NCBI GenBank assembly: GCA_965262175.1
Contig: CBDHES010000002.1
Coordinates: 496,001-560,000 of the forward strand
DNA from: CADEDH01 sp965262175
GTDB lineage: Bacteria; Actinomycetota; Acidimicrobiia; Acidimicrobiales; SZUA-35
Length of the DNA stretch: 64,000 nucleotides
Direction: 5' to 3'
Part shown: positions 43,507 to 52,449 of the stretch, piece after piece
Layout of the letters: every line of letters begins with the position of its first letter
How positions within the stretch are numbered: the stretch's first letter is position 1
Made by a program: the position numbers and the translations under genes
Notes under the pieces: model-generated
What the model was told of the DNA's origin: nothing
What the model saw: the letters and a program-made list of their open reading frames with translations, nothing else
The model's database searches: none

Positions 43507-44412
43507 TCAGGCGCTGCCGGTGGCGGCGATGGAGCCCATGCGACCGGCGTTGAAGTCGGCGATGGCCTCGTCGATCTCGGCCCTGGTGTTCATCACGAAC
43601 GGGCCGTAGCGGGCGATCGGCTCGCCGATCGGCTCACCGGCCAGGACGATCGAGTCGAGCGGCGCCGTGGCGTCGGCCGGCACGGAGATGGACAGGTCGC
43701 CGCTCGATGGCTCGAACACCGCCAGGTGGTGGGCGTCGAGGCGCTCACCGGGCTCCCCCACGGCCCCGGAGCCCTCGAAGGCGTAGAGGGCGGCGGTATG
43801 GCCGTCGGGGATGGGGATGCGAACCGAAGCTCCGGGCTGGACGGTGAGGCGGGCATAGGTGATCGGGCTGTGGGTCTCGGCCGGGCCATCGACACCGAGC
43901 ACCGACCCGGCCACGACCTCAGCGGTCCAACCCTCACCGGCGACCGGAGCGAGCTGGTCGTTTGGGAGGGCCTGGTACCGGGGAGTGGTCCGGCGCAGCG
44001 AGCTCGGCAGGTTCACCCAGACCTGGAGGCCATGGCCGACCCCGCCTTCGGTCTGGATCCGGGCGCTCGGCATCTCCGAGTGGATGATCCCGTCCCCGGC
44101 GGTCATCCACTGCACATCACCCGGCCCGATCAGCCCGTGGTTCCCGGCCGAGTCCCGATGCTCGACTTCGCCTCGCAGCACATAGGTCACGGTCTCGAAC
44201 CCCCGGTGGGGGTGAGCGGGAGCGCCGATGGCCTGACCGGGCTCGTGGACGGTCGGGGCCATCTCGTCGAGCAACAGGAACGGATCGAGCAGATCGAGGG
44301 TGGCCGTCGGGAACGGTCGATACACCTCGAACCCGCCGCCCTCGGTCGTCCGGGACGAAGCCACGAGGCGGGCCAGGGGGCGAATGCGATCGGTCGTGGC
44401 TTCGGTGGTCAT
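43507..44412 (-). CDS. Pirin-family bicupin
   Basis: 301 residues. N-terminal pirin cupin with the metal-binding histidines in HPHRGFETVTYVL, VEHRDSAG and GDGIIHSE; second cupin domain after about residue 170. Pirins bind iron; bacterial ones can act as quercetin dioxygenase-like enzymes or redox sensors. ATG at 44412 follows GGAGGAA by 8 bases; the alternative at 44445 is unsupported. It is divergent from a MarR gene across a region dense in inverted repeats, so it is probably the target of that MarR. Confidence 0.92.
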   Translation of the reverse strand: MTTEATTDRIRPLARLVASSRTTEGGGFEVYRPFPTATLDLLDPFLLLDEMAPTVHEPGQAIGAPAHPHRGFETVTYVLRGEVEHRDSAGNHGLIGPGDVQWMTAGDGIIHSEMPSARIQTEGGVGHGLQVWVNLPSSLRRTTPRYQALPNDQLAPVAGEGWTAEVVAGSVLGVDGPAETHSPITYARLTVQPGASVRIPIPDGHTAALYAFEGSGAVGEPGERLDAHHLAVFEPSSGDLSISVPADATAPLDSIVLAGEPIGEPIARYGPFVMNTRAEIDEAIADFNAGRMGSIAATGSA

Positions 44413-44447
44413 CGTCTCGGTTCCTCCGGTAGGTACGTGACTCATCA

Positions 44448-44496
44448 GTCAAAGAACTTGAAGTGTCAAGTTAATCCTGTTTCTTTGACGCGTCAA
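44448..44496. promoter_or_regulatory. Nested palindromes between pirin and MarR genes
   Basis: GTCAAAGAA (44448-44456) pairs with TTCTTTGAC (44481-44489); AACTTG (44455-44460) pairs with CAAGTT (44467-44472); TTGACGCGTCAA (44485-44496) is a perfect palindrome. Minus strand -35 candidates are TTGACG (44496-44491) with TAACTT 17 bases on. Likely the MarR operator for both divergent genes. Confidence 0.65.
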
Positions 44497-44504
44497 TCGC
44501 TAAG

Positions 44505-45005
44505 GTGGAAGGAGTGACCGATGTAACCGAGCCACGATGGCTCGACGACACCCAACAGGAGGCCTGGCGCGGCCTCCGCTCCGTCATGTTCAGGGCCTTC
44601 CCCGAGATGGAACGGACCCTGAAGGCTCACGACCTCCTGGCCGTCCAGTACCACGTCTTCGCCGTACTGTCCGACGCTCCCGATCAGACCCTGCGCCTCA
44701 CCGAGCTCGCCGACGCAGCGAACATGTCCCAGAGCCGACTCACCCACCGGCTCCGCGTCCTCATCGAGCGAGGCGAGATCGAGATCTCCGACGACCCCCA
44801 CGACCGCCGAGCCAAGAACGCCACCCTCACCACCGCAGGGCGCAAGCGACTCGAACACCTCGCACCCATCCACATCGAGGACGTCCAGCGCCTCATCTTC
44901 GACCCCCTCACCCCCAAACAGACCAAGGCGCTCGCCGACGCCATGACCACCCTCGCCGAGCACCTCAGCCACCACCCCGAGTACCTCAACCCCCAAAGCT
45001 GCTGA
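44505..45005 (+). CDS. MarR-family transcriptional regulator
   Basis: 166 residues. Winged helix with ADAANMSQSRLTHRLRVLIE recognition region and the wing DDPHDRRAKNATLTTAGRK. Divergent from the pirin gene, with nested palindromes in between. GTG at 44505 or 44514 can be the start; neither has a properly spaced ribosome binding site. The second half uses almost only C-ending codons, slightly different from neighbours. Confidence 0.87.
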   Translation: MEGVTDVTEPRWLDDTQQEAWRGLRSVMFRAFPEMERTLKAHDLLAVQYHVFAVLSDAPDQTLRLTELADAANMSQSRLTHRLRVLIERGEIEISDDPHDRRAKNATLTTAGRKRLEHLAPIHIEDVQRLIFDPLTPKQTKALADAMTTLAEHLSHHPEYLNPQSC

Positions 45006-45018
45006 GGCCTACGAGCGG

Positions 45019-46104
45019 TCAGGTGTCGATAGCACGCCGAATGGTCTCGCAGAGCTCGTGGCACCGGGTGCTGAGCCCTTGATTCTGCGAGTGGTTCATC
45101 ATCACGACGATTCCCAGCTCGGTTGAGGGATAGAGCCGGGTCTCGGTACAGAACCCCGGTCCGCCTCCCTCGTGATTCCAGAACTCGACGTTGTCGACCT
45201 CGCCCCGTTTCCAGCCCAGACCGACCCCGTGGCGTGAAGTGATCCCGGCTGCCCCCGGTGCCTGAACCGAGAGCATCTCCCGCTTGGTGGCAGCCCGGAG
45301 CACTCCGTCGTCGTTCGACAGCATCTCGCGGAGCAGAGGGAGAAACCCGGGAGCTGGCCCGAGGAGCCCGCCGATCGCCACACAGTCCAGCTGGAACGGG
45401 TTGAGCGCGATCAGGCGACCCGTTGCCCCGCCGAGGAGCCATCGACCGGCCTTGGGCAACAGGAACGGCAGAGCCAACCGGGTGGCGGACCAACGCGGCA
45501 CGTAGCCAACCGCATGGTTCTCGGCGACGAACGCGTTGTGGGCGAAGTCGACCTCGGCGTTCAGCGGGGACAGAACCGCCCGTCGAATGAACTCGACGTA
45601 GGGCTCTCCCGCGACCTGGCTGATGAGCTCACCGAGCAACGCAAAGTTCACGTTGCGGTAGCTGGCCCCTTCGCGCCTCCGCCTGGACATCCGCAGCCGG
45701 TATCGATCCAACGCCTCACCGGTGGACGGGGTCCGGTCACCGGCCGGGTGAACGGCGATGAATGCACGCAAGGTGTCTTGCAGCCCCGAGTCGTGGGCCG
45801 CGAGTTGCCGCACGGTGATCGTATGGTCGAGGTCGAGTGCGGGGAGGTAGTGCTGGATCGGCGCATCCAGCTCGATGTCGCCCTGCTCGACCAGCACCAT
45901 GACCCCCGTCGCGGTGTACAGCTTGGTCCCGGAGAAGAGATGAAACACCGACTCCGCAGACACCTCGCGGCGGGGCGAGAGTGAGGCCGCCCCGAGCGCG
46001 ACCACAGCCTCCGTCCGACCTCTGGTGGTCACGGCCACCACACACCCCGGAACTCGTTCCTCGTCCAGGAGCCGCTGCAGTTCGCCCCGCACCAGGGTCT
46101 CCAC
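45019..46104 (-). CDS. Serine beta-lactamase-fold hydrolase (class C / esterase type)
   Basis: 361 residues. Catalytic motifs of the penicillin-binding fold: SGTK (S58, K61), YRN (near 144) and HEG within WNHEGGGPGF (near 312). These enzymes are usually esterases or peptidases rather than true beta-lactamases. No signal peptide. GTG at 46104 is seven bases after TAGATT, fitting a leaderless message. It ends 13 bases from the convergent MarR stop. Confidence 0.88.
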   Translation of the reverse strand: METLVRGELQRLLDEERVPGCVVAVTTRGRTEAVVALGAASLSPRREVSAESVFHLFSGTKLYTATGVMVLVEQGDIELDAPIQHYLPALDLDHTITVRQLAAHDSGLQDTLRAFIAVHPAGDRTPSTGEALDRYRLRMSRRRREGASYRNVNFALLGELISQVAGEPYVEFIRRAVLSPLNAEVDFAHNAFVAENHAVGYVPRWSATRLALPFLLPKAGRWLLGGATGRLIALNPFQLDCVAIGGLLGPAPGFLPLLREMLSNDDGVLRAATKREMLSVQAPGAAGITSRHGVGLGWKRGEVDNVEFWNHEGGGPGFCTETRLYPSTELGIVVMMNHSQNQGLSTRCHELCETIRRAIDT

Positions 46105-46140
46105 GGTGGCGAATCTACACCTTGCGTGCGGCGCTCGCCG

Positions 46141-47133
46141 TCAGCGGAGTTGAGGGAACACCTCCGTCGCAATGCGGTCGAATCGGCTCACGAACTCGTC
46201 GGCCACCTGTTGCATGTGCTCCGCCGGTCGGGGTGCCTCGCTTCGGCCGACCGAGTCGGAACATACTGGCGGTCGAACCGCTGCCGGACGGTCGAGGATG
46301 CCGGGTCTGGAGAAGATCACAATGCCCGAGCGCTGCCCATCGTGTCGGGGGCTCTGAACCATGAACCCGCGGGCCGTCACCTGCTGACACATGTGGTCGG
46401 TGAGGCGAAGGATGCGGTCCTCGACCCATGTTGTGGTCAACTCCTGGAGCAGCGAGAGCGTTCCGCCGAGACCGAGGACGCCGATCGCGTTCTCCGTGCC
46501 GGGCTCGAAGCGACGGGCCGATGCTGGCAGGTCGAGTCGATAGTCGAACGCGAACGGGTCGGTGACCGAGAGCCAACCCACGACGCTGGGTTGAATGACC
46601 TCGAGCGCACGAGTGGACAGGGTGACGAAGCCAATCCCGGGTGGGCCGAGCATCCACTCATGGGCACTGACCGCAAGGACGTCGATCCCGGACGCTTCGA
46701 CGTCGATTCGCAGCGCACCAACGGCCTGGGTGCCGTCGACCACGAACAAGACGTTGCGTTCCCGGCAGAGTTCACCCAGGGCGGCGAGGTCGTATCGATG
46801 ACCATTCGAGTACTGGACCGCGCTCACCGTCACGACTCGCGTGCGCCGATCGATCGCCGCGGCGATGTCGTCGATCGAGGCATGCCCCTCGGGTGCAGCC
46901 ACGGGCCGGATGTCGACACCCCGGCTCCGCAGGTTGAGCCAGGGGTAGTAGTTGGACGGGAACTCCCGGGCTGCCAGCACCACGTTGTCATCGGGTTGCC
47001 AGTCGACCCCGTTGGCTGCGATCGATATGCCGAAGGACGTGTTCTGAACGAAGGCGACGTTCTCCGGTTGGGAACCAATGAGCCAGCCGACCTGACCTCG
47101 AACCCGTTCTCCGGGGGGTCTTCACAGGCATCA
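46141..47133 (-). pseudogene. Decayed class V aminotransferase
   Basis: The reading frame 46141-47115 encodes the middle and end of a class V (isopenicillin-epimerase/cysteine-desulfurase-like) PLP enzyme: SQPENVAFVQNTSFGIS, EFPSNYYPWLNL, VDGTQAVGALRIDV, and GTENAIGVLGLGGTL. The first ~60 residues are missing, and no ATG, GTG or TTG opens the frame before the conserved part. A plausible old start with ribosome binding site (AAAGGAACCGTGATG, ATG 47133) exists but is out of frame with the rest. The PLP-lysine position is Glu: SAHEWMLGPPG instead of the family HKW. Together these indicate a non-functional remnant; a catalytically dead but expressed protein is the alternative. Confidence 0.75.
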
Positions 47134-47263
47134 CGGTTCCTTTCGATGGATGCCGGCTAGGGATCCACGAACGTCAGTGTCGTGACCGAGACCTGACAGG
47201 CAGATCCACCCATCGACGGTCCTCGGGGTCGAGGACGCCCACAACGCCGGGCTGCGTTGCACG

Positions 47264-47590
47264 ATGCGTTTGCGCATCAGATCAGGCGGCACCTCCCCAG
47301 ATCCTGGCGCCGATTCCACCTTCCACTGGGAAGTCGTGCAGCGGGCCGATCGCCGAATCGCCGCCGACCCGGAACTCAACCGGCGGGCGGTGACGGTCCG
47401 TCGTGCCGCCGCTCTGGCCGAGTCGGCAATGGATATCCACCATGCCAGTCGAGTGCTGGCAGGCCGCGTCGGTCCCACAAGCCGCTCGGGGGGCTCGAGC
47501 TCGCAACTTCGTCGGGCTCTGTGGGCGTTTCCCTACCTCGACAACTACGAGCACCTCGTCGGGGCTAAGTACCGGGCATTCCACGCATAG
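47264..47590 (+). CDS. Uncertain small ORF (possible gene remnant)
   Basis: 108 codons. No family is recognised. The central part (RADRRIAADPELNRRAVTVRR) and the end (YLDNYEHLVGAKYRAF) look like natural protein, but codon usage is weaker than in neighbours and there is no ribosome binding site. It lies between a decayed aminotransferase and a tRNA gene, so it may be a leftover of a lost gene. The remaining sequence from 47134 to 47709 holds nothing else that I can support. Confidence 0.3.
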   Translation: MRLRIRSGGTSPDPGADSTFHWEVVQRADRRIAADPELNRRAVTVRRAAALAESAMDIHHASRVLAGRVGPTSRSGGSSSQLRRALWAFPYLDNYEHLVGAKYRAFHA

Positions 47591-47709
47591 GTCGCGCCGG
47601 CACTGCTGGGACCTTGCCCCGGACGGCCGTGATGGACAAACCATGGCCATGATGGGCAGCCCAGACGCGGATCATCGGCCCTCGAAGGGGCCGATGACCT
47701 GGAGTTTTG

Positions 47710-47785
47710 TGGAGCGGACGACGAGATTTGAACCCGCGACCCTCACCTTGGCAAGGTGATGCTCTACCAGCTGAGCTACGTCCGC
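47710..47785 (-). tRNA. tRNA-Gly(GCC)
   Basis: 76 bases including an encoded CCA end. Minus strand begins GCGGACGTAGCTCAGCTGG, with the A/B box region, an anticodon arm CACCTTGCCAAGGTG giving anticodon GCC, and the T arm GGGTTCAAATC. The acceptor stem pairs GCGGACG with CGTCCGC. A TATCAT -10 box (47802-47797) lies 11 bases upstream. Confidence 0.96.
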
Positions 47786-47796
47786 AAGGGAACTAG

Positions 47797-47802
47797 ATGA
47801 TA
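47797..47802 (-). promoter_or_regulatory. -10 element of tRNA-Gly
   Basis: TATCAT on the minus strand, 11 bases before the mature 5' end; no clear -35 (GTGGCG at the right distance is poor). Confidence 0.45.
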
Positions 47803-47837
47803 GCGGCTCGGGTCGGCCGCGCCACCCGGGTATCCCG

Positions 47838-48059
47838 TCATGACGACGGTCGCAGGTCGATCCGGAGCGTGAGGACGCCGTCTTCCAGCGTTGGCTCGGC
47901 ATCGCCGATGATGGCGAAGTCCATGAAGTCCTGCTCGGCCTGCTTGATGAACTGCTGCCGCTCGTCGCCGCCGACCGGGGGGAGGTTGCGCCGCTTGACC
48001 GCTTCGGCCCGCTCTTGGAACCGAACGATCATGGCGGCCGGATCGAAGCTCTCGCTCAT
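47838..48059 (-). CDS. Small conserved-looking hypothetical protein
   Basis: 73 residues, mostly helical, acidic, with VRFQERAEAVKRRNLPPVGG and EQDFMDFAIIGDAEPTLEDG. The style is that of short soluble actinobacterial proteins of unknown function that lie between housekeeping genes. TAGGGT is seven bases before the ATG, so leaderless translation is likely. Codon usage matches neighbours, which supports a real gene. Confidence 0.68.
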   Translation of the reverse strand: MSESFDPAAMIVRFQERAEAVKRRNLPPVGGDERQQFIKQAEQDFMDFAIIGDAEPTLEDGVLTLRIDLRPSS

Positions 48060-48141
48060 GGCCCCGACCCTAGCCGGCCGATCCGACGGCGATGCGAGCC
48101 GGGCCCGGAGTCCCAGGAACGAACACCGGGCCGAGGGGTGA

Positions 48142-48462
48142 TCAGCGGTACGACGATGGGGTCTCGTAACCCCGATCGAGCTGGACCCGCCCGTCGGGCC
48201 GGTAGGCGCCGGGCTCGGCGTTCAGCTGGTAGTCCGGCTCGGGGCTGACGTGCCCGGCGTAGCCGCGAACCCGCCCCGTCCGCCGTCGAGGGTCGGTGTG
48301 ACGCCAGTACCAGAACGTCAGCAGCATCAAGAGCGCCGCTACCACGAGCAGCAGCGCGATCAGGAACGTCAGCAGCCGCTCGGTGCGCTCGGCCTCGGTG
48401 ACCAGCACGATGGGAGCCGGCAGCGAACCGATGGCGGCGACGGCGGAGGAGACGGAAACCAC
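48142..48462 (-). CDS. Small single-pass membrane protein
   Basis: 106 residues. One strong membrane segment at about 29-50 (LLTFLIALLLVVAALLMLL) followed by FWYWRHTDPRRR and a polar cytoplasmic tail rich in Gly, Pro and Tyr. The N-terminal 18 residues are mildly hydrophobic and could be a second segment. Function unknown. GTG start at 48462 is six bases after TAGGTT. Confidence 0.72.
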   Translation of the reverse strand: MVSVSSAVAAIGSLPAPIVLVTEAERTERLLTFLIALLLVVAALLMLLTFWYWRHTDPRRRTGRVRGYAGHVSPEPDYQLNAEPGAYRPDGRVQLDRGYETPSSYR

Positions 48463-48480
48463 ATCTTGAACCTAGCGCCG

Positions 48481-49263
48481 TCAGCGCTGATGCACGGGGC
48501 AGGAGTAGGTCGTTCTCCCCCCGACCTCCCGCCGGAGGAGCTCGGTCCCGTCCTTGGGGCAGCGACCGCCCCGAACCCGGGCCGGTTGGAGCCGGCCGGT
48601 ATGCGAGCCCCCATCCCGAAGGAAGTCGGCCATCACCTTGCGGAGGTGGCGGTGGAGCTTGCGTTGCTCACCATCGTCGAGCGACCCGGCGGCCCGGGCA
48701 GGGTCGATGCCAGACCGAAAGAACGTCTCGTCGGCGATGAGGTTCCCCACCCCGGCCAGCCGGCTCTGATCCATCAACCGGGCCTTGACCGCCATCTCCC
48801 CCACCAGCACCCGTCGCTTGAGATCGCCGAGCGTGGCGGTGAAGGCGTCGACCCCCAGGGCATCCTCGTCGGGATCGAGCTCGACGCCGCCGAGGCGCCG
48901 GGGGTCCTGGATCCGGAGGTCACCGCCGTCGGCGAACCGGAGGATGAAGCGATCCCAGGCCGGATCGTGCCGCTGGCTGGCGTACTCCAGGTACTCGATC
49001 GACGATTCCTCGTCGACGATCAACCGTCCGGTCATGCCGAACCGGAGACCGAGCCGGACCTCGTTGGCCAGGTCGAGCACCAGCAGCTTGCCCCGGCGAC
49101 GGGCGGCCACGATCTCCTGCCCGGTGACGGCGTCGACCACCTCGGCGGCGGTCAGGCCCTTCTTGAGGAACCAGGCGTCGGGGGCATCGACCGCGGTGAC
49201 GATGCGGCCGACGACGCGCTCGGCGGTCCGCCGGTAGATCTCGATCTCCACGCCCTCGGGCAT
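48481..49263 (-). CDS. Formamidopyrimidine/endonuclease VIII-type DNA glycosylase
   Basis: 260 residues. Begins MPEGVE (Pro2 nucleophile and Glu3, as in Fpg/Nei), has the H2TH-like segment QSRLAGVGNLIADETFFRSGIDP in part, and a C-terminal finger. The finger has CPKDG and CPVHQ, i.e. C-D-C-H instead of four cysteines, so it may bind zinc differently or not at all. The enzyme removes oxidised bases and nicks the strand. The ATG at 49263 is fixed by the need for N-terminal proline. 28 bases separate it from the MetX stop upstream, so they may be cotranscribed. Confidence 0.92.
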   Translation of the reverse strand: MPEGVEIEIYRRTAERVVGRIVTAVDAPDAWFLKKGLTAAEVVDAVTGQEIVAARRRGKLLVLDLANEVRLGLRFGMTGRLIVDEESSIEYLEYASQRHDPAWDRFILRFADGGDLRIQDPRRLGGVELDPDEDALGVDAFTATLGDLKRRVLVGEMAVKARLMDQSRLAGVGNLIADETFFRSGIDPARAAGSLDDGEQRKLHRHLRKVMADFLRDGGSHTGRLQPARVRGGRCPKDGTELLRREVGGRTTYSCPVHQR

Positions 49264-49291
49264 CGGTGACGATCCTTCGGTCCGGAGTCGA

Positions 49292-50485
49292 TCAGCTCGC
49301 CTGCTGATCGGCCAGGAACCGCCCCAGCATCGGCTCCAACTGGTCGAACTCGATGAGGAACCCGTCGTGACCGTGGTCGGAGGTGATCTCCCCGAAGGTG
49401 ACCGGCGCACCGCCGGCGACGAGCTCGTCGCGAAGCTCGATCTGCTGGCGGGGGGTGTAGAGGGCGTCGGAGTCGATCGAGGCCACCAGCACCGGGCATC
49501 GGACGCGGGCCAGCGCCACCTCGGTCCCGCCCCGACCCCGTCCGACGTCGTGGAGATCCATGACCTTGTTGAGTACCAGGTAGCTGTTGGCGTCGAACCG
49601 TCGGGCCAGCTTCCGGCCGTGGTAGTCGATGTAGCTCTCGACCTGGAAACGATCCCACAGCTCGAAGTGGTCGAGGCGGTCGACCGTCGACCGTCCGAAC
49701 CGGTTCTGCAGCGACAGATCACTGCGGTAGTGGAGCTGGGCGATGCGGCGGGCCAGCATCAGGCCCTCGTGGGGGCCCTCGCCATCGGGGGCGTCGTAGT
49801 AGTCGCCCTCGTTCCATCGGGGATCCTGGACGACGGCCAGCCGGCCGACTTCGCTCCAGCCGATCTGGAGGGGGCTGGCCGCCGCGGTCGAGGCGATCGA
49901 CACCACCGACGCAACCCGCTCCGGGAACATGACCGCCCATTCCAGGGACTGCATGCCGCCCATCGACCCGCCCACCACCGACAACCAGCGGGAGATCCCC
50001 AGCTCGTCGGCCAGGGCCGCCTGGGTCCGGACGATGTCCCGGGTCGACACGATCGGGAACCGGGGGCCCCACGGCTTCCCATCGTCGGGGTGGAGCGAGG
50101 CCGGGCCGGTCGACCCCTGGCAGCCACCGATGGCGTTGGCGCACACGACGAAGTATCGGTCGGTGTCGAGCGCCTTGCCCGGCCCGATCAGCTCATCCCA
50201 CCAGCCGTCGGTCGGCTGGCCGGGGCCGGACGGCCCGGCGGCGTGGGCGTCGCCGGTGAGGGCGTGACAGACCAGCACCGCGTTCGAACCCGATGCATCG
50301 AGCGCTCCCCAGGTCTCGTAGGCCAGTCGGATCTCGTCCAGCCGCCCGCCGCCTTCCAGCGCGAAACACCGGCCGGGGCAGATCGTGGCGAATCGGCGCC
50401 AACCTGGCGAATCGCCTGGTTGCCACGCACCGGACGCCGGGATCGGCTCGGGGTCGCGTGTCGGTGGCCGGCGCAGCGGATGCAT
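49292..50485 (-). CDS. metX: Homoserine O-acetyltransferase
   Basis: 397 residues, alpha/beta hydrolase of the MetX family. It transfers acetyl (or succinyl) to homoserine in methionine synthesis. Visible: NAVLVCHALTGDAHAAG, the oxyanion/nucleophile elbow GGSMGGMQSLEWA (Ser), ASIDSDALYTPRQQ with the catalytic Asp region, and DHGHDGFLIE with the catalytic His. ATG at 50485 is seven bases after TAGGCT, fitting a leaderless message, so no methionine riboswitch is expected in front of it. MetY is not adjacent. Confidence 0.93.
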   Translation of the reverse strand: MHPLRRPPTRDPEPIPASGAWQPGDSPGWRRFATICPGRCFALEGGGRLDEIRLAYETWGALDASGSNAVLVCHALTGDAHAAGPSGPGQPTDGWWDELIGPGKALDTDRYFVVCANAIGGCQGSTGPASLHPDDGKPWGPRFPIVSTRDIVRTQAALADELGISRWLSVVGGSMGGMQSLEWAVMFPERVASVVSIASTAAASPLQIGWSEVGRLAVVQDPRWNEGDYYDAPDGEGPHEGLMLARRIAQLHYRSDLSLQNRFGRSTVDRLDHFELWDRFQVESYIDYHGRKLARRFDANSYLVLNKVMDLHDVGRGRGGTEVALARVRCPVLVASIDSDALYTPRQQIELRDELVAGGAPVTFGEITSDHGHDGFLIEFDQLEPMLGRFLADQQAS

Positions 50486-50519
50486 CCGCCCGAGCCTATG
50501 CCAGCCGAGCCGATCGACC

Positions 50520-52421
50520 TCACACCGTGGCCGACGGCTCCCCACCCCACCGCCGCTGCCACCAGGTCAAGACCTCGTCGGACGCGCCGTAGGCGGCGGT
50601 CATGATCGCCGCCACCTCCTGCACCGTCGAGCGGATGCCGTCGGGGTCACCGCCCCGGGTCTCGGCGACGAGCGCCGCCGCCTCGTCCCACAGACCACCT
50701 CCCGGGGGCAGGGGGAGCTCGATGACCTGGCGGGCGGCGAGCTTGATGGCGTCGACCGTCAACGCGGTACCGAACCACCGTCGCCACGCCCAGGCCGACA
50801 CCGGCGGCGCGAGGAGCACCGCCGCCACATGGGCCAACCGATCGGCCGGAGCGGCCACCGCGATGACCGGGGTCGCCGGCATCAGGTCTCCGTTCCAGTC
50901 GACCACCGGTTCCAACAACTTGGTCTGGGTGGCGAGCAGGACCTTGGGGCCGAGATTGCGGTCGAACCATCGGCCGACCTTCGGGTCGAGCCGGGCCCGA
51001 TCGACCACCGGACGGTCCCACCGCCGACCACCGAAGCGGATCGGTCGTCGACCCCAGGCCAACTCAAGCGGATCGATCGATCCCACGGTCACGACCCGGG
51101 CGACCGGCAGCCCGTCTAGAGCCGACCCGCCGACGGCCCCGGCCTCACGCCCGGCAGCGGCGAGGAGCGGACCCGACGGTCCGAGTAGCTCGTCGTCGAG
51201 TGCCTCGCGACAGGCGGCCGCCAGGCCGTAGTGCTCGTCGCGGAAGCCGGCGCTGGCGGTCGCCAGGTCGCCGAGACGACGTAGCTCGTCGGGGCGGGCC
51301 GCGGTCGTCATCGGTGGGAGGCTCGGCGCGCCGAGGGCGTCGGCCGCCATCTGGGCCCACCGCCCGCCGCCTCCGCCGTACCCGTCGATCTCCCCACCCG
51401 GCGAGCCCGCCACGCCCGCTGTCGCCGACCCGGTGGCGACGCCGTCGCCGCCGACCCGAGCGATGGCCACCACGTCCGGGCCGGTCGCCAGCTCGACGGA
51501 CGGCGACGGTGGTCCGCCGACCGCCAGCACGGGAGCCCAGGTTCGGACCGACGCATCGAACAGCGGCTCCCTTGCCGCCCACACCGCCCGGAGCGGGGCC
51601 ACCCGGTCGAGGTGACCACGGAGGTCGACGGTGTCCCGCGACGCCAGGGTCGACTGGGGCTGGACCATGGCCACCGTCGAGCCGGAGCCGGCCCACTCGA
51701 CGGTCCGCAGGAGGTGGATGGTTGCCAGGTCGGCGTAGGGGCCGAGCAGGTCGGATCGTCGAGCCCGGAACCGGTCGGCCTCCTCCGGCATGGCTCCCGC
51801 CTTGAGCGGGGTGGCGAACGGTGGGTTCCCGACGACCAGGACGCCGCCGTTCCACCGTCGGGGCACGGCGGCCAGCGCATCGCCGACCCCGACGTCGATC
51901 CGGCCCGGAACCGTCCCGGCGGCCAGGGCCCACAGCTCGACCGAGCGGCGGCTGGCCTCCGCCGCGTCGGGGTCGAGGTCGAGTCCGGCGACCCGCTCGA
52001 GGGCGTCCACCGGATCGAGACCGAGCTCGACGAGCCGGTCGAGGGCCGCCAGCAGGAACGCTCCGCCCCCGCACGCCGGGTCGACGACGAGGCGGGGGAC
52101 CGTGCGATCGGCGGTGGCCAACCGGACCAGGCCGGCGACGACCGATCGCGGCGTGTACCAGGCCCCGCGGGCCCGACGCTCGTCCCCGGTCGCCGCCTGC
52201 TCGTGGGCCAGGCCGACGAGCCACGGATCGGCCCACCCGCCCGGCGGGTCGGGCAGGGCCAGACCTGGGCGACCGGCGGCCTCATCGACGAGACCGGCCG
52301 TCCCACCACCCGGGTCGAGCCCGCCAAGTGCGACCGCGACGCGGTCGGCGACGGCACCGACGACCTCACGAGGAGGCCGTCCGGCGACCGCACGGCGAAG
52401 GGCCGATGCCCAGCTCTTCAG
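50520..52421 (-). CDS. N6-adenine DNA methylase-like protein with non-canonical start
   Basis: Class I DNA methyltransferase. Motifs: WYTPRSVVAGLV (N-terminal conserved), motif I VVDPACGGGAFLLAAL, the acidic GLDLDPDA, and catalytic NPPF in motif IV. The C-terminal ~200 residues would recognise DNA or be an accessory part. From the helicase stop to the first TTG (52121) the frame is open and matches the family, but no ATG, GTG or TTG occurs; 52121 lies after the conserved YTP motif, so it is too late. CTG at 52421 (then KSWASALRRA) or CTG at 52460 is the best start. Length would be 633 residues. It may be translated by reinitiation after the DEAD-box gene. No restriction enzyme gene is adjacent. 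Confidence 0.75.
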   Translation of the reverse strand: MKSWASALRRAVAGRPPREVVGAVADRVAVALGGLDPGGGTAGLVDEAAGRPGLALPDPPGGWADPWLVGLAHEQAATGDERRARGAWYTPRSVVAGLVRLATADRTVPRLVVDPACGGGAFLLAALDRLVELGLDPVDALERVAGLDLDPDAAEASRRSVELWALAAGTVPGRIDVGVGDALAAVPRRWNGGVLVVGNPPFATPLKAGAMPEEADRFRARRSDLLGPYADLATIHLLRTVEWAGSGSTVAMVQPQSTLASRDTVDLRGHLDRVAPLRAVWAAREPLFDASVRTWAPVLAVGGPPSPSVELATGPDVVAIARVGGDGVATGSATAGVAGSPGGEIDGYGGGGGRWAQMAADALGAPSLPPMTTAARPDELRRLGDLATASAGFRDEHYGLAAACREALDDELLGPSGPLLAAAGREAGAVGGSALDGLPVARVVTVGSIDPLELAWGRRPIRFGGRRWDRPVVDRARLDPKVGRWFDRNLGPKVLLATQTKLLEPVVDWNGDLMPATPVIAVAAPADRLAHVAAVLLAPPVSAWAWRRWFGTALTVDAIKLAARQVIELPLPPGGGLWDEAAALVAETRGGDPDGIRSTVQEVAAIMTAAYGASDEVLTWWQRRWGGEPSATV

Positions 52422-52449
52422 GGGGTCGGTCCGCCGACGGGCGGGCCGG

